This document shows positions 55,282 through 63,778 of a stretch of DNA of 64,000 nt, piece by piece. Where the stretch lies: the NCBI GenBank assembly GCA_016124275.1, contig WGOA01000021.1:42013-106012 (forward strand), read 5' to 3'. Source of the stretch: Bacteroidota bacterium (GTDB lineage Bacteria; Bacteroidota; Bacteroidia; Chitinophagales; BACL12). A program made the translations under genes and the position numbers. Every line of letters starts with the position of its first letter. The first letter of the stretch is position 1. The notes under the pieces were generated by a model. It was not told the origin of the DNA and did no database searches. It saw nothing but the letters and a program-made list of their open reading frames with translations.

Positions 55282-56767
55282 GGCAATTTCTGCATCGTTC
55301 GCCAAGGGTGCTGCAAGGTTCCGCACCGTTTGTTTTGGCGCGGCAGCCATTTTTTTCGCCGCGGGCTGTGGTGGTGCGGAAAGATCGCATCTTTCGGCTG
55401 CCGATCAACCCGTGCTGACGGCGGAGGCGCTGTACACCCCGCTCTCTGCCATGACAAATGTTATGGTTGATGATATTTTTTCGCCGCCGCTGGCCGCCCG
55501 GGCATACGCCTACGCGTGCCTTTCCGCTTGGGAGGCCTATGTGTTGGCCGAAAATGCTGCGGCCGCCGACAATCCAGACGGCAGCAGCACCTTAGCCAGC
55601 TCCGGCAGTAACGCGGACAACAATCCGGCCAACAGCCTGGCCGCCTCCGGCCCGAGCCAATCTTTGGCGGGCAAACTCAATGGGTTAGAACCCCTGCAAA
55701 TTAGCGTCCCCCCAGGCGCCGATCCCCGCCTCAGCGCCAGCCTGGCCTTTTACCGCGTAGGCGCTGAACTGGTGTTTTCCGAAGACGATCTGGCACAGGC
55801 CCAGCAAGCCTTTCGGGAGGCACAGCGCTCCCGTTTTGACGAAGCCGTTTTTCGCGCCAGCGACTCCCTGGCTGCTCTGGTGGCACAAGCCCTTCGCCCG
55901 TACCGAAACGCCGACCAGTACGGCGAAACCCGCTCCTTGCCCCGTTACCAGTTCAGCCGCGAACCCGGCTTCTGGATGCCAACCGCTCCCGGTTATTTTG
56001 ACGCAGTAGAGCCCAATTGGGGCAAAATCCGGCCCTTTGCCATGGACAGTGCTGCGCAGTTCCGGCCACAGCCGCCAACGCCCTACAGCCCTTCACCCGG
56101 AACGGCTTTTTACGCCGAAATGAAGGAAGTCTATGAAACCAGCCGCGCACTGACAGACGAGCAAAAACTCATGGCCAATTTCTGGGACTGCAATCCTTTT
56201 TATCTGGAAGTGCAGGGGCATTTTAACTACAGCACCAAGAAAATCAGCCCGGGTGCGCATTGGATGGGCATTGCCAGCACCGTTTGCGAAGACGCCGCGC
56301 TGCCCTACCGCGAAGCCCTGTGGGTGCATACGGTCCTGGCGCTTGCGCTGCACGATGCCTTCGTGAGCTGCTGGGAGGAGAAATACCACAGCCAGTACAT
56401 TCGCCCGGAAACGGCCATTAACAACCTTATGGACCCCAAATGGGTGCCGCTCTTGCAAACCCCGCCCTTCCCCGAGTACACCAGCGGGCACAGCGTGGCG
56501 TCCAGTGCAGCGGCTTATGTGCTTACGCAGATGCTCGGCGCGCGCGCTTTTACAGACAGTGTTGAAGTGCCCTATGGGCTGCCGGCGCGTTCGTTTTCAT
56601 CGTTTGAAGCGGCTGCATTGGAGGCCTCGCTCAGCCGCATGTACGGCGGCATTCATTTCAGGCCGGCGGTTGAAGTGGGGGTAACCCAGGGCAGGGCGGT
56701 CGGTGCTCAGCTGGCCGCGAGAATCGGGTTGAAGGCTATGGCAACGCCGGTGGCAGCGGCGTATTGA
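55262..56767 (+). CDS. Vanadium-dependent haloperoxidase/PAP2-like lipoprotein
   Basis: From ATG 55262 the precursor has 501 residues; this start overlaps the previous gene by 20 bp. A lipobox FAAGC makes it a lipoprotein. The vanadate/phosphate pocket is intact: TSGHS at residues 407-411 with the acid-base His410, upstream Lys/Arg in YIRPETAINNL, and the apical His465 in MYGGIHFRPAVE. These proteins share a fold with PAP2 acid phosphatases, so peroxidase and phosphatase activities are both possible. Pairing with a CRTAC1-like propeller protein is recurrent in this phylum. It converges on the GT2 gene with a 32-bp overlap of the 3' ends. Confidence 0.9.
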   Translation: MRNRSFRAISASFAKGAARFRTVCFGAAAIFFAAGCGGAERSHLSAADQPVLTAEALYTPLSAMTNVMVDDIFSPPLAARAYAYACLSAWEAYVLAENAAAADNPDGSSTLASSGSNADNNPANSLAASGPSQSLAGKLNGLEPLQISVPPGADPRLSASLAFYRVGAELVFSEDDLAQAQQAFREAQRSRFDEAVFRASDSLAALVAQALRPYRNADQYGETRSLPRYQFSREPGFWMPTAPGYFDAVEPNWGKIRPFAMDSAAQFRPQPPTPYSPSPGTAFYAEMKEVYETSRALTDEQKLMANFWDCNPFYLEVQGHFNYSTKKISPGAHWMGIASTVCEDAALPYREALWVHTVLALALHDAFVSCWEEKYHSQYIRPETAINNLMDPKWVPLLQTPPFPEYTSGHSVASSAAAYVLTQMLGARAFTDSVEVPYGLPARSFSSFEAAALEASLSRMYGGIHFRPAVEVGVTQGRAVGAQLAARIGLKAMATPVAAAY

Positions 56768-58829
56768 GACGGTCAATGCAGTGAATGACGGTTTGGCCTT
56801 TGCTCGCTTTGAGCAGGATGCGGTAGTTTGAATAGTTGCCCGGCACCTGGGTCCGCACACTGTTTTTCTGCCCTAAGCGGTCCATTCTGAACGCTTCTAT
56901 GTCTTCATCCAACCGGATGAGGAACCACTCAAAAGTCCAACCGTCTTCCGACTGAAGTATTCTCCATTGCTTGCCATCGTGAAGCAGAGCGCGGTACGTG
57001 GTTGATTCGCCCGGAAACAAAACCACAGAAGGCTTAAGAATGCGAAGGTCCTGGCCGGGTTTGGCACCTGCATACTGCAACCAGGGAAACTGTTCGTAAT
57101 CAGGATCGGCTTTCTGATACAGCGCCATGACATCCATCATTTCCGGGTCAGTCAGCAGGCTGTAGCGAAACGACTCGCGTTTTGTCAGCAGCGAGAACGA
57201 CATCACCACTGTCAGCACCAGCAGGACTGGGGCTGTGAAGCGAAAGTAGCGCATCAGGGTGTGGTTGGTGTTCCAAATCCTGATGCGCAGTTTGCGCAGG
57301 TAATGATCGGCCAGCAGGGTTTCGCGGCGGCTTTCTATGGCCCTTCGCCAGTGCTGCTGCCGGCTTGCCAGGATGGTGAAGCCCATAAAAAATGCGTTCA
57401 ACAGCGCCATGATCTCCATGGCCATGAAATGCGAAGCGCGTTCCACTTGCAGGCCATAAACCACCGCAGCCAGCGACACAACCATAACAATAATGTTTGG
57501 TATGTTCAGAGGCCAGTTGTTCGCCTCGTTTCCATCTTTAGGCGTAGGATCATAGGGAACCTTCTTCCGCAGTAATGCCATAACAAAACCCATGGTGTGA
57601 ATCCACCAGGTGCCAATGAGCAAAAAGCCACCAACCACGTGAAAGCCGCGTTCCCGTTCCTCCATCAGCCACTGTTGGGAAAAATGCCGAATCAGGATGG
57701 TGGAATAAAACAACGGCGCGCCCAACAGCAAAAACTCGCTCAAGTCCATGCGCATGGGCATGCTGTTGCTGAACAACGCGACAATGGGCAGCAAAAAGTT
57801 AATCAGGTAAAAGAACCCAGCCAGGTAAAATGCCGGAATCGTTCCAAAATGAATGCGCTGCCGCCAGGTAAGTTGCTTGAAAATGCGCGGGTAAGTGACC
57901 AGCAACAATTCAAACACTCCGCGCGACCACTTCAATTGTTGTTTGTAGTAAGCCGATAGGGTAGAGGGTACCAATCCCCGGGTGAGAATTTCAGGGACGT
58001 AAACGGATTTCCATCCTTTTGCCTGAAGCAGCATTGCCGTATGCATGTCCTCTGCCAGACCAGGGGCATGCCCGCCAATGGAATCCAGCGCCGAGCGGCG
58101 AAAGGTGCAATTCGCTCCAATAGCCTGCACGGTTCCATAGCGCTGCATGGTCATCATCATCGGGCCGTAGAACTGGTAGGTTTGCTGTGCTGCACCCTTA
58201 GCGATCAGGCTTTCGTGGGTATTGTAATAGGCCTGAACGGTCTGTACATAACCAACCCTATCATCCTTGAAATGAGGAACAATGCGGTCTAAAAATTCAG
58301 GTTTAGGAACATGATCCGGGTCTAAAATCAGGCACAATTCCCCGGTAGCCTGTTGCAGCGCATTGTTGATGTTGCCTGCCTTAGCGTTCAGCCGGTTGGT
58401 CCGCGTAACGTGCCTGACCCCCAGGGTCTCGCACAGGTCTATCAAGTAGGGGTCGTTGGCCTCGTCGCACAGATACGTGGTATGCGGGTACGGGATGCGC
58501 TGAATGGCCTCCAGCGTTTTTTGGATCATGGCATAGGGTTCCCCGGCGCAGAAGGTGGTGAGCACATCTACAGTAAAGGGCGGAGCATCCTCTGGAGTCT
58601 TGGGCACGGTGATGGCCAGATAATGGTACCACTCATGAACAATTTTCAGGCAGAAGTAAACCAGCGTGATGACCAGTGCCCAGTAAAGAATAGGATTGCC
58701 AATATGCGCAGGCCGCAACAAATGGTAAAAGAAATAGACCATGCTCAGCACGCCCCCGCTGATCATGGCCTTCATCATCAGGCCCCGGTAGCTTCGCAGA
58801 AAGCGAAGGGGGTTTGTATGGCCTTTCAT
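56736..58829 (-). CDS. Cellulose-synthase-like GT2 glycosyltransferase
   Basis: From ATG 58829 the protein has 697 residues. Two N-terminal helices precede a processive GT2 catalytic domain (about 85-310): LCDEANDP, LILDPDHVP (metal-binding DxD), GLAEDMHTAM (catalytic base Asp) and QQLKW (the QxxRW-type acceptor motif, here with Lys for Arg). Four to five further helices form the channel and a C-terminal domain of about 130 residues follows; I see no clear PilZ RxxxR motif. It probably polymerises a beta-linked polysaccharide and exports it. Its start overlaps the stop of the glycoside-hydrolase gene by 1 nt (TGATG), so translation is coupled. Confidence 0.88.
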   Translation of the reverse strand: MKGHTNPLRFLRSYRGLMMKAMISGGVLSMVYFFYHLLRPAHIGNPILYWALVITLVYFCLKIVHEWYHYLAITVPKTPEDAPPFTVDVLTTFCAGEPYAMIQKTLEAIQRIPYPHTTYLCDEANDPYLIDLCETLGVRHVTRTNRLNAKAGNINNALQQATGELCLILDPDHVPKPEFLDRIVPHFKDDRVGYVQTVQAYYNTHESLIAKGAAQQTYQFYGPMMMTMQRYGTVQAIGANCTFRRSALDSIGGHAPGLAEDMHTAMLLQAKGWKSVYVPEILTRGLVPSTLSAYYKQQLKWSRGVFELLLVTYPRIFKQLTWRQRIHFGTIPAFYLAGFFYLINFLLPIVALFSNSMPMRMDLSEFLLLGAPLFYSTILIRHFSQQWLMEERERGFHVVGGFLLIGTWWIHTMGFVMALLRKKVPYDPTPKDGNEANNWPLNIPNIIVMVVSLAAVVYGLQVERASHFMAMEIMALLNAFFMGFTILASRQQHWRRAIESRRETLLADHYLRKLRIRIWNTNHTLMRYFRFTAPVLLVLTVVMSFSLLTKRESFRYSLLTDPEMMDVMALYQKADPDYEQFPWLQYAGAKPGQDLRILKPSVVLFPGESTTYRALLHDGKQWRILQSEDGWTFEWFLIRLDEDIEAFRMDRLGQKNSVRTQVPGNYSNYRILLKASKGQTVIHCIDRLNTPLPPALP

Positions 58830-60193
58830 CAGTGAACCAGGTAAAAAGGTGAACTGGCCGTAGAGACCACGCCTTGGGCGTCGGTAACCTTGGCGTAAAG
58901 CCGATACGGCCCTTCCACCGTTGGCGCAACAAAACGTATTGTTGGGACGTTGCGTTCCAGAGAAAATACCGCTCCGTTTTCCGGACCGTAGGGCCAGTGG
59001 CCACTGTACCAATCCTCGGGTCGCAATTCCCATGAAATGGAAAGCGTCGAGTCCTGGGGTTGATAAAAGGTAAGTTCTGCCCGCATTTCCTGGCCAGGTG
59101 TGGCAAAGGCATCAGCGTTTGGGTACTGGCCGTTTACGCTAACGCCTTCAATTGGCAACGGGGGAAGGGGCACTTGTTCGCCCTGCCACAGTGCTGCCAA
59201 TGTAGCATAGAGCGGTGTCGCTGATCCGCTTTGGTCAAAGACACCAAACCAGGTAGGCGTGTACTCGTGGTGGCTTCCCCAATAGAAAAAGCAACTGCCC
59301 AGGAAACGGGGATTGCCATGGGGCATTGCCTGTTGGTACTGTTCCGAAACCTGAAAAATCTTGTACGCACTTGTTAATTCCAAAGGAGCGCGCCATGAAC
59401 TAAATCCGTTTTCCCAATAGCCGTTGACCCCCCATTCGGTCAGCAGATAGGGACCTCGCCAGAACCACGCGGCGTTTTCCAGCCGGGACTCAAGGTTTTT
59501 AATTTGTCCAAACGCATTGAACCCCAGCATATCCAAATCCCTGGTCCTGAAATTCACTGCCAGCAGATAGCGGCGCTGGAAGGTGGTCATGGCGGTTGAA
59601 AAGGGGTGTTGAGTGTCCAGGGCTTTCAGTTGGCGCAACGTGCTGTTGTAAAACGTATAAAAAGCCCGGTTCCCCGGTTCCAGAGGAAAGTCCACTTCGT
59701 TGCCTAAATTCCAATACAAGAGAGCTGGGTGGTCTTTGTGCTCCCGAACTGTGCGGAGCAAAGCATCCTGAAGGGCCCCCGTTTTGGCCTCATCTTCGTA
59801 GAAGTTGGCAAAGCGGCTGTGTGGAATAGACAAGTCCACAATCAGCGCCAGGCCGTAGCGCTGGGCACTGTCCAATTGTTGCCCCAGGGCAAGGGTATCA
59901 TAAACCCGAAGCGTGTTGCCCCCCGCTTGGGCCAATTCGCGAAAGTGACCGTGACCAGAAGCCCCTTTGATGAGAAAGGGTTGCCCATTGCGGTACAGCG
60001 TGTAATTCCCCCCTTTCCCCTCTATCCAGACCCCTGTTTCGGTGGAAGGGCGCTCGTAGCACGGAGCAGCATTGGCCAAAAACATCCAGGCCGCTGTGCC
60101 CAAAAGGCCCAGAACGAGCAAAAAGGCCAAGCGCATGCGGTGTTGTTTTATTGTTGGCAAGGGTTCAGGTTTCCATTTTGGCCACAACTCCAT
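58829..60193 (-). CDS. Membrane-anchored glycoside hydrolase, GH2/GH5-like TIM barrel
   Basis: From ATG 60193 the product has 454 residues. A membrane anchor or signal segment (about 25-43, LAFLLVLGLLGTAAWMFLANA) follows a short cytoplasmic end. The TIM barrel has the acid/base Glu166 in NLGNEVDF and the nucleophile Glu253 in LLTEWGVNGYW, the retaining GH clan A layout. A beta-rich C-terminal domain (about 350-454) ends SPFYLVH. It is the first gene of a two-gene unit with the GT2; it may edit or transglycosylate the nascent glucan, as GH partners of glucan synthases do. Polymer and linkage unknown. Confidence 0.85.
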   Translation of the reverse strand: MELWPKWKPEPLPTIKQHRMRLAFLLVLGLLGTAAWMFLANAAPCYERPSTETGVWIEGKGGNYTLYRNGQPFLIKGASGHGHFRELAQAGGNTLRVYDTLALGQQLDSAQRYGLALIVDLSIPHSRFANFYEDEAKTGALQDALLRTVREHKDHPALLYWNLGNEVDFPLEPGNRAFYTFYNSTLRQLKALDTQHPFSTAMTTFQRRYLLAVNFRTRDLDMLGFNAFGQIKNLESRLENAAWFWRGPYLLTEWGVNGYWENGFSSWRAPLELTSAYKIFQVSEQYQQAMPHGNPRFLGSCFFYWGSHHEYTPTWFGVFDQSGSATPLYATLAALWQGEQVPLPPLPIEGVSVNGQYPNADAFATPGQEMRAELTFYQPQDSTLSISWELRPEDWYSGHWPYGPENGAVFSLERNVPTIRFVAPTVEGPYRLYAKVTDAQGVVSTASSPFYLVH

Positions 60194-60276
60194 AAAATAC
60201 GCAGAGCGAACCAAAAGGTTGTGACAGGCAAAATGCGGCGTTTTTGTCAGGCTATTGACGCTGCTTTGCCCCGGTT

Positions 60277-60300
60277 GTTCTGTTACTTTGGTTACAGAAC
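60277..60300. promoter_or_regulatory. Palindrome with Crp/Fnr-like geometry in divergent promoter region
   Basis: GTTCTGTTAC (60277-60286), spacer TTTG, GTTACAGAAC (60291-60300): the arms match at 9 of 10 positions. TGTTA-N6-TTACA has the spacing of Crp/Fnr-family sites. It lies between the hydrolase gene start (60193) and the MBL-rhodanese start (60394). Confidence 0.55.
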
Positions 60301-60393
60301 AGCGTAAATGCGAGGTCTATTTTCGCAAAAACATTGCCAATACCCCGGTGTTGGCCATGCCTTTACAAAGCCTTTAACCTACCTGCTGCTACC

Positions 60394-61806
60394 ATGAACA
60401 TTGAACAGATTTACACCGGATGCCTGGCCCAGGGAGCCTATTACATCACCGCTGGCGGGGAAGCTGCTATTATTGACCCCTTGCGCGAGGTGCAGCCGTA
60501 CCTGGACCGCCTGGAACGCGACGGTGTTAAGCTCAGATACATCCTGGAGACCCATTTTCACGCTGATTTCGTGAGCGGTCACCTGGACCTGAGCCGGAAA
60601 ACCGGTGCCCCTATTGTTTATGGTCCTACGGCACAGCCTTCTTTTGACTTTTTGGCTGCCACTGATGGGCAGGAACTCCAACTGGGCAACGTGCGCATCA
60701 AAGTGTTGCACACCCCTGGTCACACCATGGAGAGCACCTGTTTCTTGTTGATTGATGAGCACGGTAAGGATCACGCGCTGTTCAGCGGCGATACCCTCTT
60801 CCTCGGCGATGTCGGGCGGCCCGACTTGGCACAGAAAGCAGCGAGCATGACGCAGGAGGAACTGGCAGGCCTGCTTTACGAAAGCCTCATGACCAAAATT
60901 ATGCCGCTGGCCGATGACGTCATCGTCTATCCGGCGCACGGCGCAGGCAGTGCGTGTGGCAAGAACATGATGAAGGAAACCGTGGACACCCTGGGCCACC
61001 AGAAAGCCATCAATTACGCGCTGAACCAGCCGGATAAAGCCTCGTTTGTTGCAGCCGTTACCGAAGGGTTAACCCCGCCTCCCGGCTACTTCGGCATGAA
61101 CGTGGCCATGAACAAAACCGGCTACACCAGCTACGATGACGTGTTGTCCAAAGGCATGCAGGCCCTTGCTCCGGGCGAAATGGAGACCGTGGTGGACGCA
61201 ACATCTGCGCTGGTGCTCGACACCCGTTCGCCCGGCGACTTCTCGCAGGGCTTTGTGCCTCAATCCGTCAACATCGGCCTCAATGGCGACTTTGCTCCCT
61301 GGGTAGGGGCCATGATCGCTGACGTGAAGCAGCCCATTGTGTTGGTTTGCGATGCCGGCAAAGAAGAAGAAGCCATTACGCGCCTGAGCCGCGTCGGTTT
61401 TGACAACGTGCTCGGTTACCTCAAGGGCGGTATCGAAGCCTGGAAGAGCGCGGGCATGGAAGTGGATGCAGTAAACCGTATTTCGGCCCAGGAGTTTGCC
61501 CAACAATTCAAGCCTGGTGAAAGCCTGGTCTTGGACGTGCGCAAAGAGACCGAATACGCCGCCGAACATGTGGATGAAGCCCACAGCCGACCGCTGGCGG
61601 CCATCAACGATTGGGTGCGCGACGTGCAACCCAACCAGCATTTCTTTTTGCATTGTGCAGGCGGATACCGCAGCATGATTGCAGCCTCCATTTTGCAGGC
61701 CCGCGGCTACCGCAACTTTACGGAAGTGGATGGTGGTTTTGCTGCCATCAGCAAGACCGAAGTTCCGCGCTCTAATTTTGTCTGCCAAAGCAAAGTGCTG
61801 CGTTAG
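60394..61806 (+). CDS. MBL-fold hydrolase with two rhodanese domains, persulfide dioxygenase-like
   Basis: From ATG 60394 the protein has 470 residues. The N-terminal MBL domain (about 1-250) is of the ETHE1/persulfide-dioxygenase type with THFHADFVSGH: His54, His56 and Asp58 are present, but the next residue, normally the His of HxHxDH, is Phe59. Two rhodanese domains follow: the first has Cys319 in VCDAGKEEEA and the second a canonical loop with Cys421 in CAGGYRS. The likely role is cytoplasmic handling of persulfide or thiosulfate sulfur. The downstream YeeE/YedE half-transporters fit this. The Phe59 change seems common in Bacteroidota relatives (from memory). Confidence 0.88.
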   Translation: MNIEQIYTGCLAQGAYYITAGGEAAIIDPLREVQPYLDRLERDGVKLRYILETHFHADFVSGHLDLSRKTGAPIVYGPTAQPSFDFLAATDGQELQLGNVRIKVLHTPGHTMESTCFLLIDEHGKDHALFSGDTLFLGDVGRPDLAQKAASMTQEELAGLLYESLMTKIMPLADDVIVYPAHGAGSACGKNMMKETVDTLGHQKAINYALNQPDKASFVAAVTEGLTPPPGYFGMNVAMNKTGYTSYDDVLSKGMQALAPGEMETVVDATSALVLDTRSPGDFSQGFVPQSVNIGLNGDFAPWVGAMIADVKQPIVLVCDAGKEEEAITRLSRVGFDNVLGYLKGGIEAWKSAGMEVDAVNRISAQEFAQQFKPGESLVLDVRKETEYAAEHVDEAHSRPLAAINDWVRDVQPNQHFFLHCAGGYRSMIAASILQARGYRNFTEVDGGFAAISKTEVPRSNFVCQSKVLR

Positions 61807-61809
61807 GAT

Positions 61810-61855
61810 TGCTTCTGAAAAGTCCAGCTACTGCGTTCAGCTTAATTTTTAACAT
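61810..61855 (+). repeat. Diverged left arm of the palindromic repeat at 62979-63098
   Basis: This 46-nt stretch aligns without gaps to 62981-63026 with 34 of 46 identical positions by my count, sharing CTTCT, TACTGCGTT and an AATTTTT-type A/T run ending ACAT. No right arm is seen here. Confidence 0.6.
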
Positions 61856-61871
61856 AATAAATAATCTGCAC

Positions 61872-61886
61872 AACATTTAAAATGTT
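61872..61886. promoter_or_regulatory. Perfect 15-bp palindrome abutting the first YeeE start codon
   Basis: AACATTT-A-AAATGTT ends at the base before ATG 61887. It would form an operator at, or just after, the transcription start, or a small RNA hairpin covering the translation start. Confidence 0.55.
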
Positions 61887-62450
61887 ATGTTAGAATTTCT
61901 TCGCAATCCATGGCCCTGGTACGTGGCAGGGCCGCTCATCGGTCTGACCATTCCAGCGCTACTGCTCGTGGGCAATAAGTCTTTCGGCATCAGTTCATCG
62001 CTGCGGCACATTTGTGCCGCGTGCTTGCCGGCCAACATCCCCTTCTTTCACTACAACTGGCGAAAGGAGCTGTGGAACCTCTTTTTTGTGGCGGGAATTC
62101 TCGTTGGGGCGGTTTTGGCTACCGCGCTTCTGGCCAATCCCGATCCGGTGGTTGTGCATCCCAATCTGGCCGCTGATTTGGCGCAGTACGGCATTACCGA
62201 TTTCAGCAAACTCATGCCTATACAGGTAGTCAATTGGTCGTCTTTGTTCACGCTGCGCGGTTTCCTCATGATTATTGTCGGGGGCTTCCTCATCGGCTTT
62301 GGCACGCGCTATGCCGGTGGCTGCACCAGCGGCCACGCCATCATGGGCTTGTCCACCCTGCAATGGCCATCGCTGGTAGCCACCTGCTGTTTCATGCTGG
62401 CCGGCATCCTGATGGCCAATTTTGTGCTCCCTTTTTTATTAGCCCTATAA
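61887..62450 (+). CDS. YeeE/YedE family transporter, N-terminal half type
   Basis: 187 residues with about four hydrophobic helices. The conserved cysteine motif [22 protein letters not shown] is present, which in TsuA-like thiosulfate transporters lines the path of the sulfur compound. An additional Cys pair (HICAACLP, about residues 41-48) is seen after the first helix. It pairs with the similar half-protein 12 bp downstream; full-length YeeE proteins join both halves. Likely role: uptake of thiosulfate or a related sulfur compound across the inner membrane. Confidence 0.88.
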   Translation: MLEFLRNPWPWYVAGPLIGLTIPALLLVGNKSFGISSSLRHICAACLPANIPFFHYNWRKELWNLFFVAGILVGAVLATALLANPDPVVVHPNLAADLAQYGITDFSKLMPIQVVNWSSLFTLRGFLMIIVGGFLIGFGTRYAGGCTSGHAIMGLSTLQWPSLVATCCFMLAGILMANFVLPFLLAL

Positions 62451-62462
62451 GCTGTTGTTTCT

Positions 62463-62978
62463 ATGCCTATTGACATCCTAGACCCGAACGTAGAAAACAG
62501 TATCGAAGAAGAAATTCGACACCAGGACACCATGTGTGTCAACGAGAGTGAGATTGAACACCGTTGGTACGACAACCTCAAGTACATGGTCATCGGTCTG
62601 GCCTTTGGGGTGGTCTTTGTTAAAGCCGAAATCATCAGCTGGTTTCGCATCCAGGAGATGTTTCGGTTTCAGTCGTTCCACATGTACGGCGTCATTGGCA
62701 GTGCGGTGGTGGTGGGCATGCTGTCGGTACTGCTGATCCGGCGCTTCAACATCAAAACCATCGAGGGAGAAACCATTGTCATTGCCAGCAAAACCTTTAA
62801 CAAGGGCCAGATTTACGGCGGGTTGTTGTTCGGTTTTGGCTGGGCCATTACGGGCGCTTGCCCCGGCCCGCTCTTTGCGCAGATCGGCAATGGAGCCAGC
62901 GTAGTTTTGGTTACGTTGCTCAGCGCCATTGCCGGTACCTGGGTGTACGGGTATTTTCGCGAGAAACTGCCGCATTGA
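62463..62978 (+). CDS. YeeE/YedE family transporter, second half (DUF6691 type)
   Basis: 171 residues with about four helices. It has the second-half cysteine motif GWAITGACPGPLFAQIGNG. A hydrophilic N-terminal stretch of about 35 residues (DILDPNVENSIEEEIRHQD) precedes the first helix. Together with the protein 12 bp upstream it should make one channel. The stop is followed after 0 bp by the 120-bp palindromic element. Confidence 0.88.
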   Translation: MPIDILDPNVENSIEEEIRHQDTMCVNESEIEHRWYDNLKYMVIGLAFGVVFVKAEIISWFRIQEMFRFQSFHMYGVIGSAVVVGMLSVLLIRRFNIKTIEGETIVIASKTFNKGQIYGGLLFGFGWAITGACPGPLFAQIGNGASVVLVTLLSAIAGTWVYGYFREKLPH

Positions 62979-63098
62979 GGTACTTCTAAAAACCCTAGAT
63001 ACTGCGTTATGCCCAAATTTTTACATCCTCATTTACGGGACGTAAACTCCGGTGTAAAAATTTGGGCAAGCCTTGTCTCTGGGGTTTTTAGAAGCACC
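62979..63098. repeat. 120-bp nested palindromic element
   Basis: Three concentric inverted repeats: outer 17-bp arms (starting GGTACTTCTAAAAACCC; right arm GGGTTTTTAGAAGCACC, one mismatch), middle perfect 16-bp arms (TGCCCAAATTTTTACA at 63010-63025; partner at 63053-63068), and an apical TTTACG-GGA-CGTAAA (63032-63046). It starts directly after the stop codon and lies in a convergent gap, so it may end transcription from both sides. Confidence 0.85.
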
Positions 63099-63112
63099 AT
63101 TAGGTCATTCGC

Positions 63113-63775
63113 TTAACCCAACTTCCGGGCGGCCATGCACACGGATTGAAGCCGCAGATTGATGCCACCGACTTTGGTTTCGGGATCTTGCACCTGTACA
63201 ACATTTTCTACTCGGAACCCATGTCGCTCCAGGCAGCCTTGCCATTCGCCCGTTGAATAATGCGTGAACCCGTACCGGGCAAAAGGCATATCCTGCATGC
63301 TCTCCCTGGGGCGGAAGCCCGTGTAAAAGACGCCGCCCGGGCGCAGCACCCGGGTAATTTCCGCTAAATGTGCCTCGGGATTCTGCCAGAAATAGATGAC
63401 GTTGCAGGCGTAAACGGCATCGAACATCCCGGACGCATACGGCAAGCGGTCGCTGCTGCCCTGCGTTACCTGCAGGCTTCCGCGTTGGATCAGGTCGGGG
63501 TTGTTGCGCGCCGCTTCGCGCACCATTTCAGGCGAAAAGTCTATGCCCCAGAGCCACAGTCCGGCCGTTTTGGCGGCCAGGTCGGCAAAGAACTTGCCGT
63601 TGCCAAACCCAATTTCCAGCACACGCTGCCCCGCCTGCAGCTGGAAATTGTCCAGCATCAAACGATACATGTTGGCATTGCTCTCGTTCATTTTACGGCC
63701 TGTCAACCGGGCGAGCAACCCCGAGGGCCGGCGGAGCTGGCTGGCCATGAGGCGGTAAAAAGGAGCGATGGGCAT
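63113..63775 (-). CDS. Class I SAM-dependent methyltransferase
   Basis: 220 residues. The SAM-binding motif VLEIGFGNGKFFADLA (about residues 55-70) and the acidic GIDFSPEMVREA strand are followed by DAVYACNVIYFWQNPEAHLAEITRVLRPGGVFYTGF. It belongs to the UbiE/Methyltransf_11-like group acting on small molecules; the acceptor is unknown. It starts 3 bp after the stop of the gene upstream, so the two form an operon reading leftward. Confidence 0.9.
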   Translation of the reverse strand: MPIAPFYRLMASQLRRPSGLLARLTGRKMNESNANMYRLMLDNFQLQAGQRVLEIGFGNGKFFADLAAKTAGLWLWGIDFSPEMVREAARNNPDLIQRGSLQVTQGSSDRLPYASGMFDAVYACNVIYFWQNPEAHLAEITRVLRPGGVFYTGFRPRESMQDMPFARYGFTHYSTGEWQGCLERHGFRVENVVQVQDPETKVGGINLRLQSVCMAARKLG

Positions 63776-63778
63776 AGT

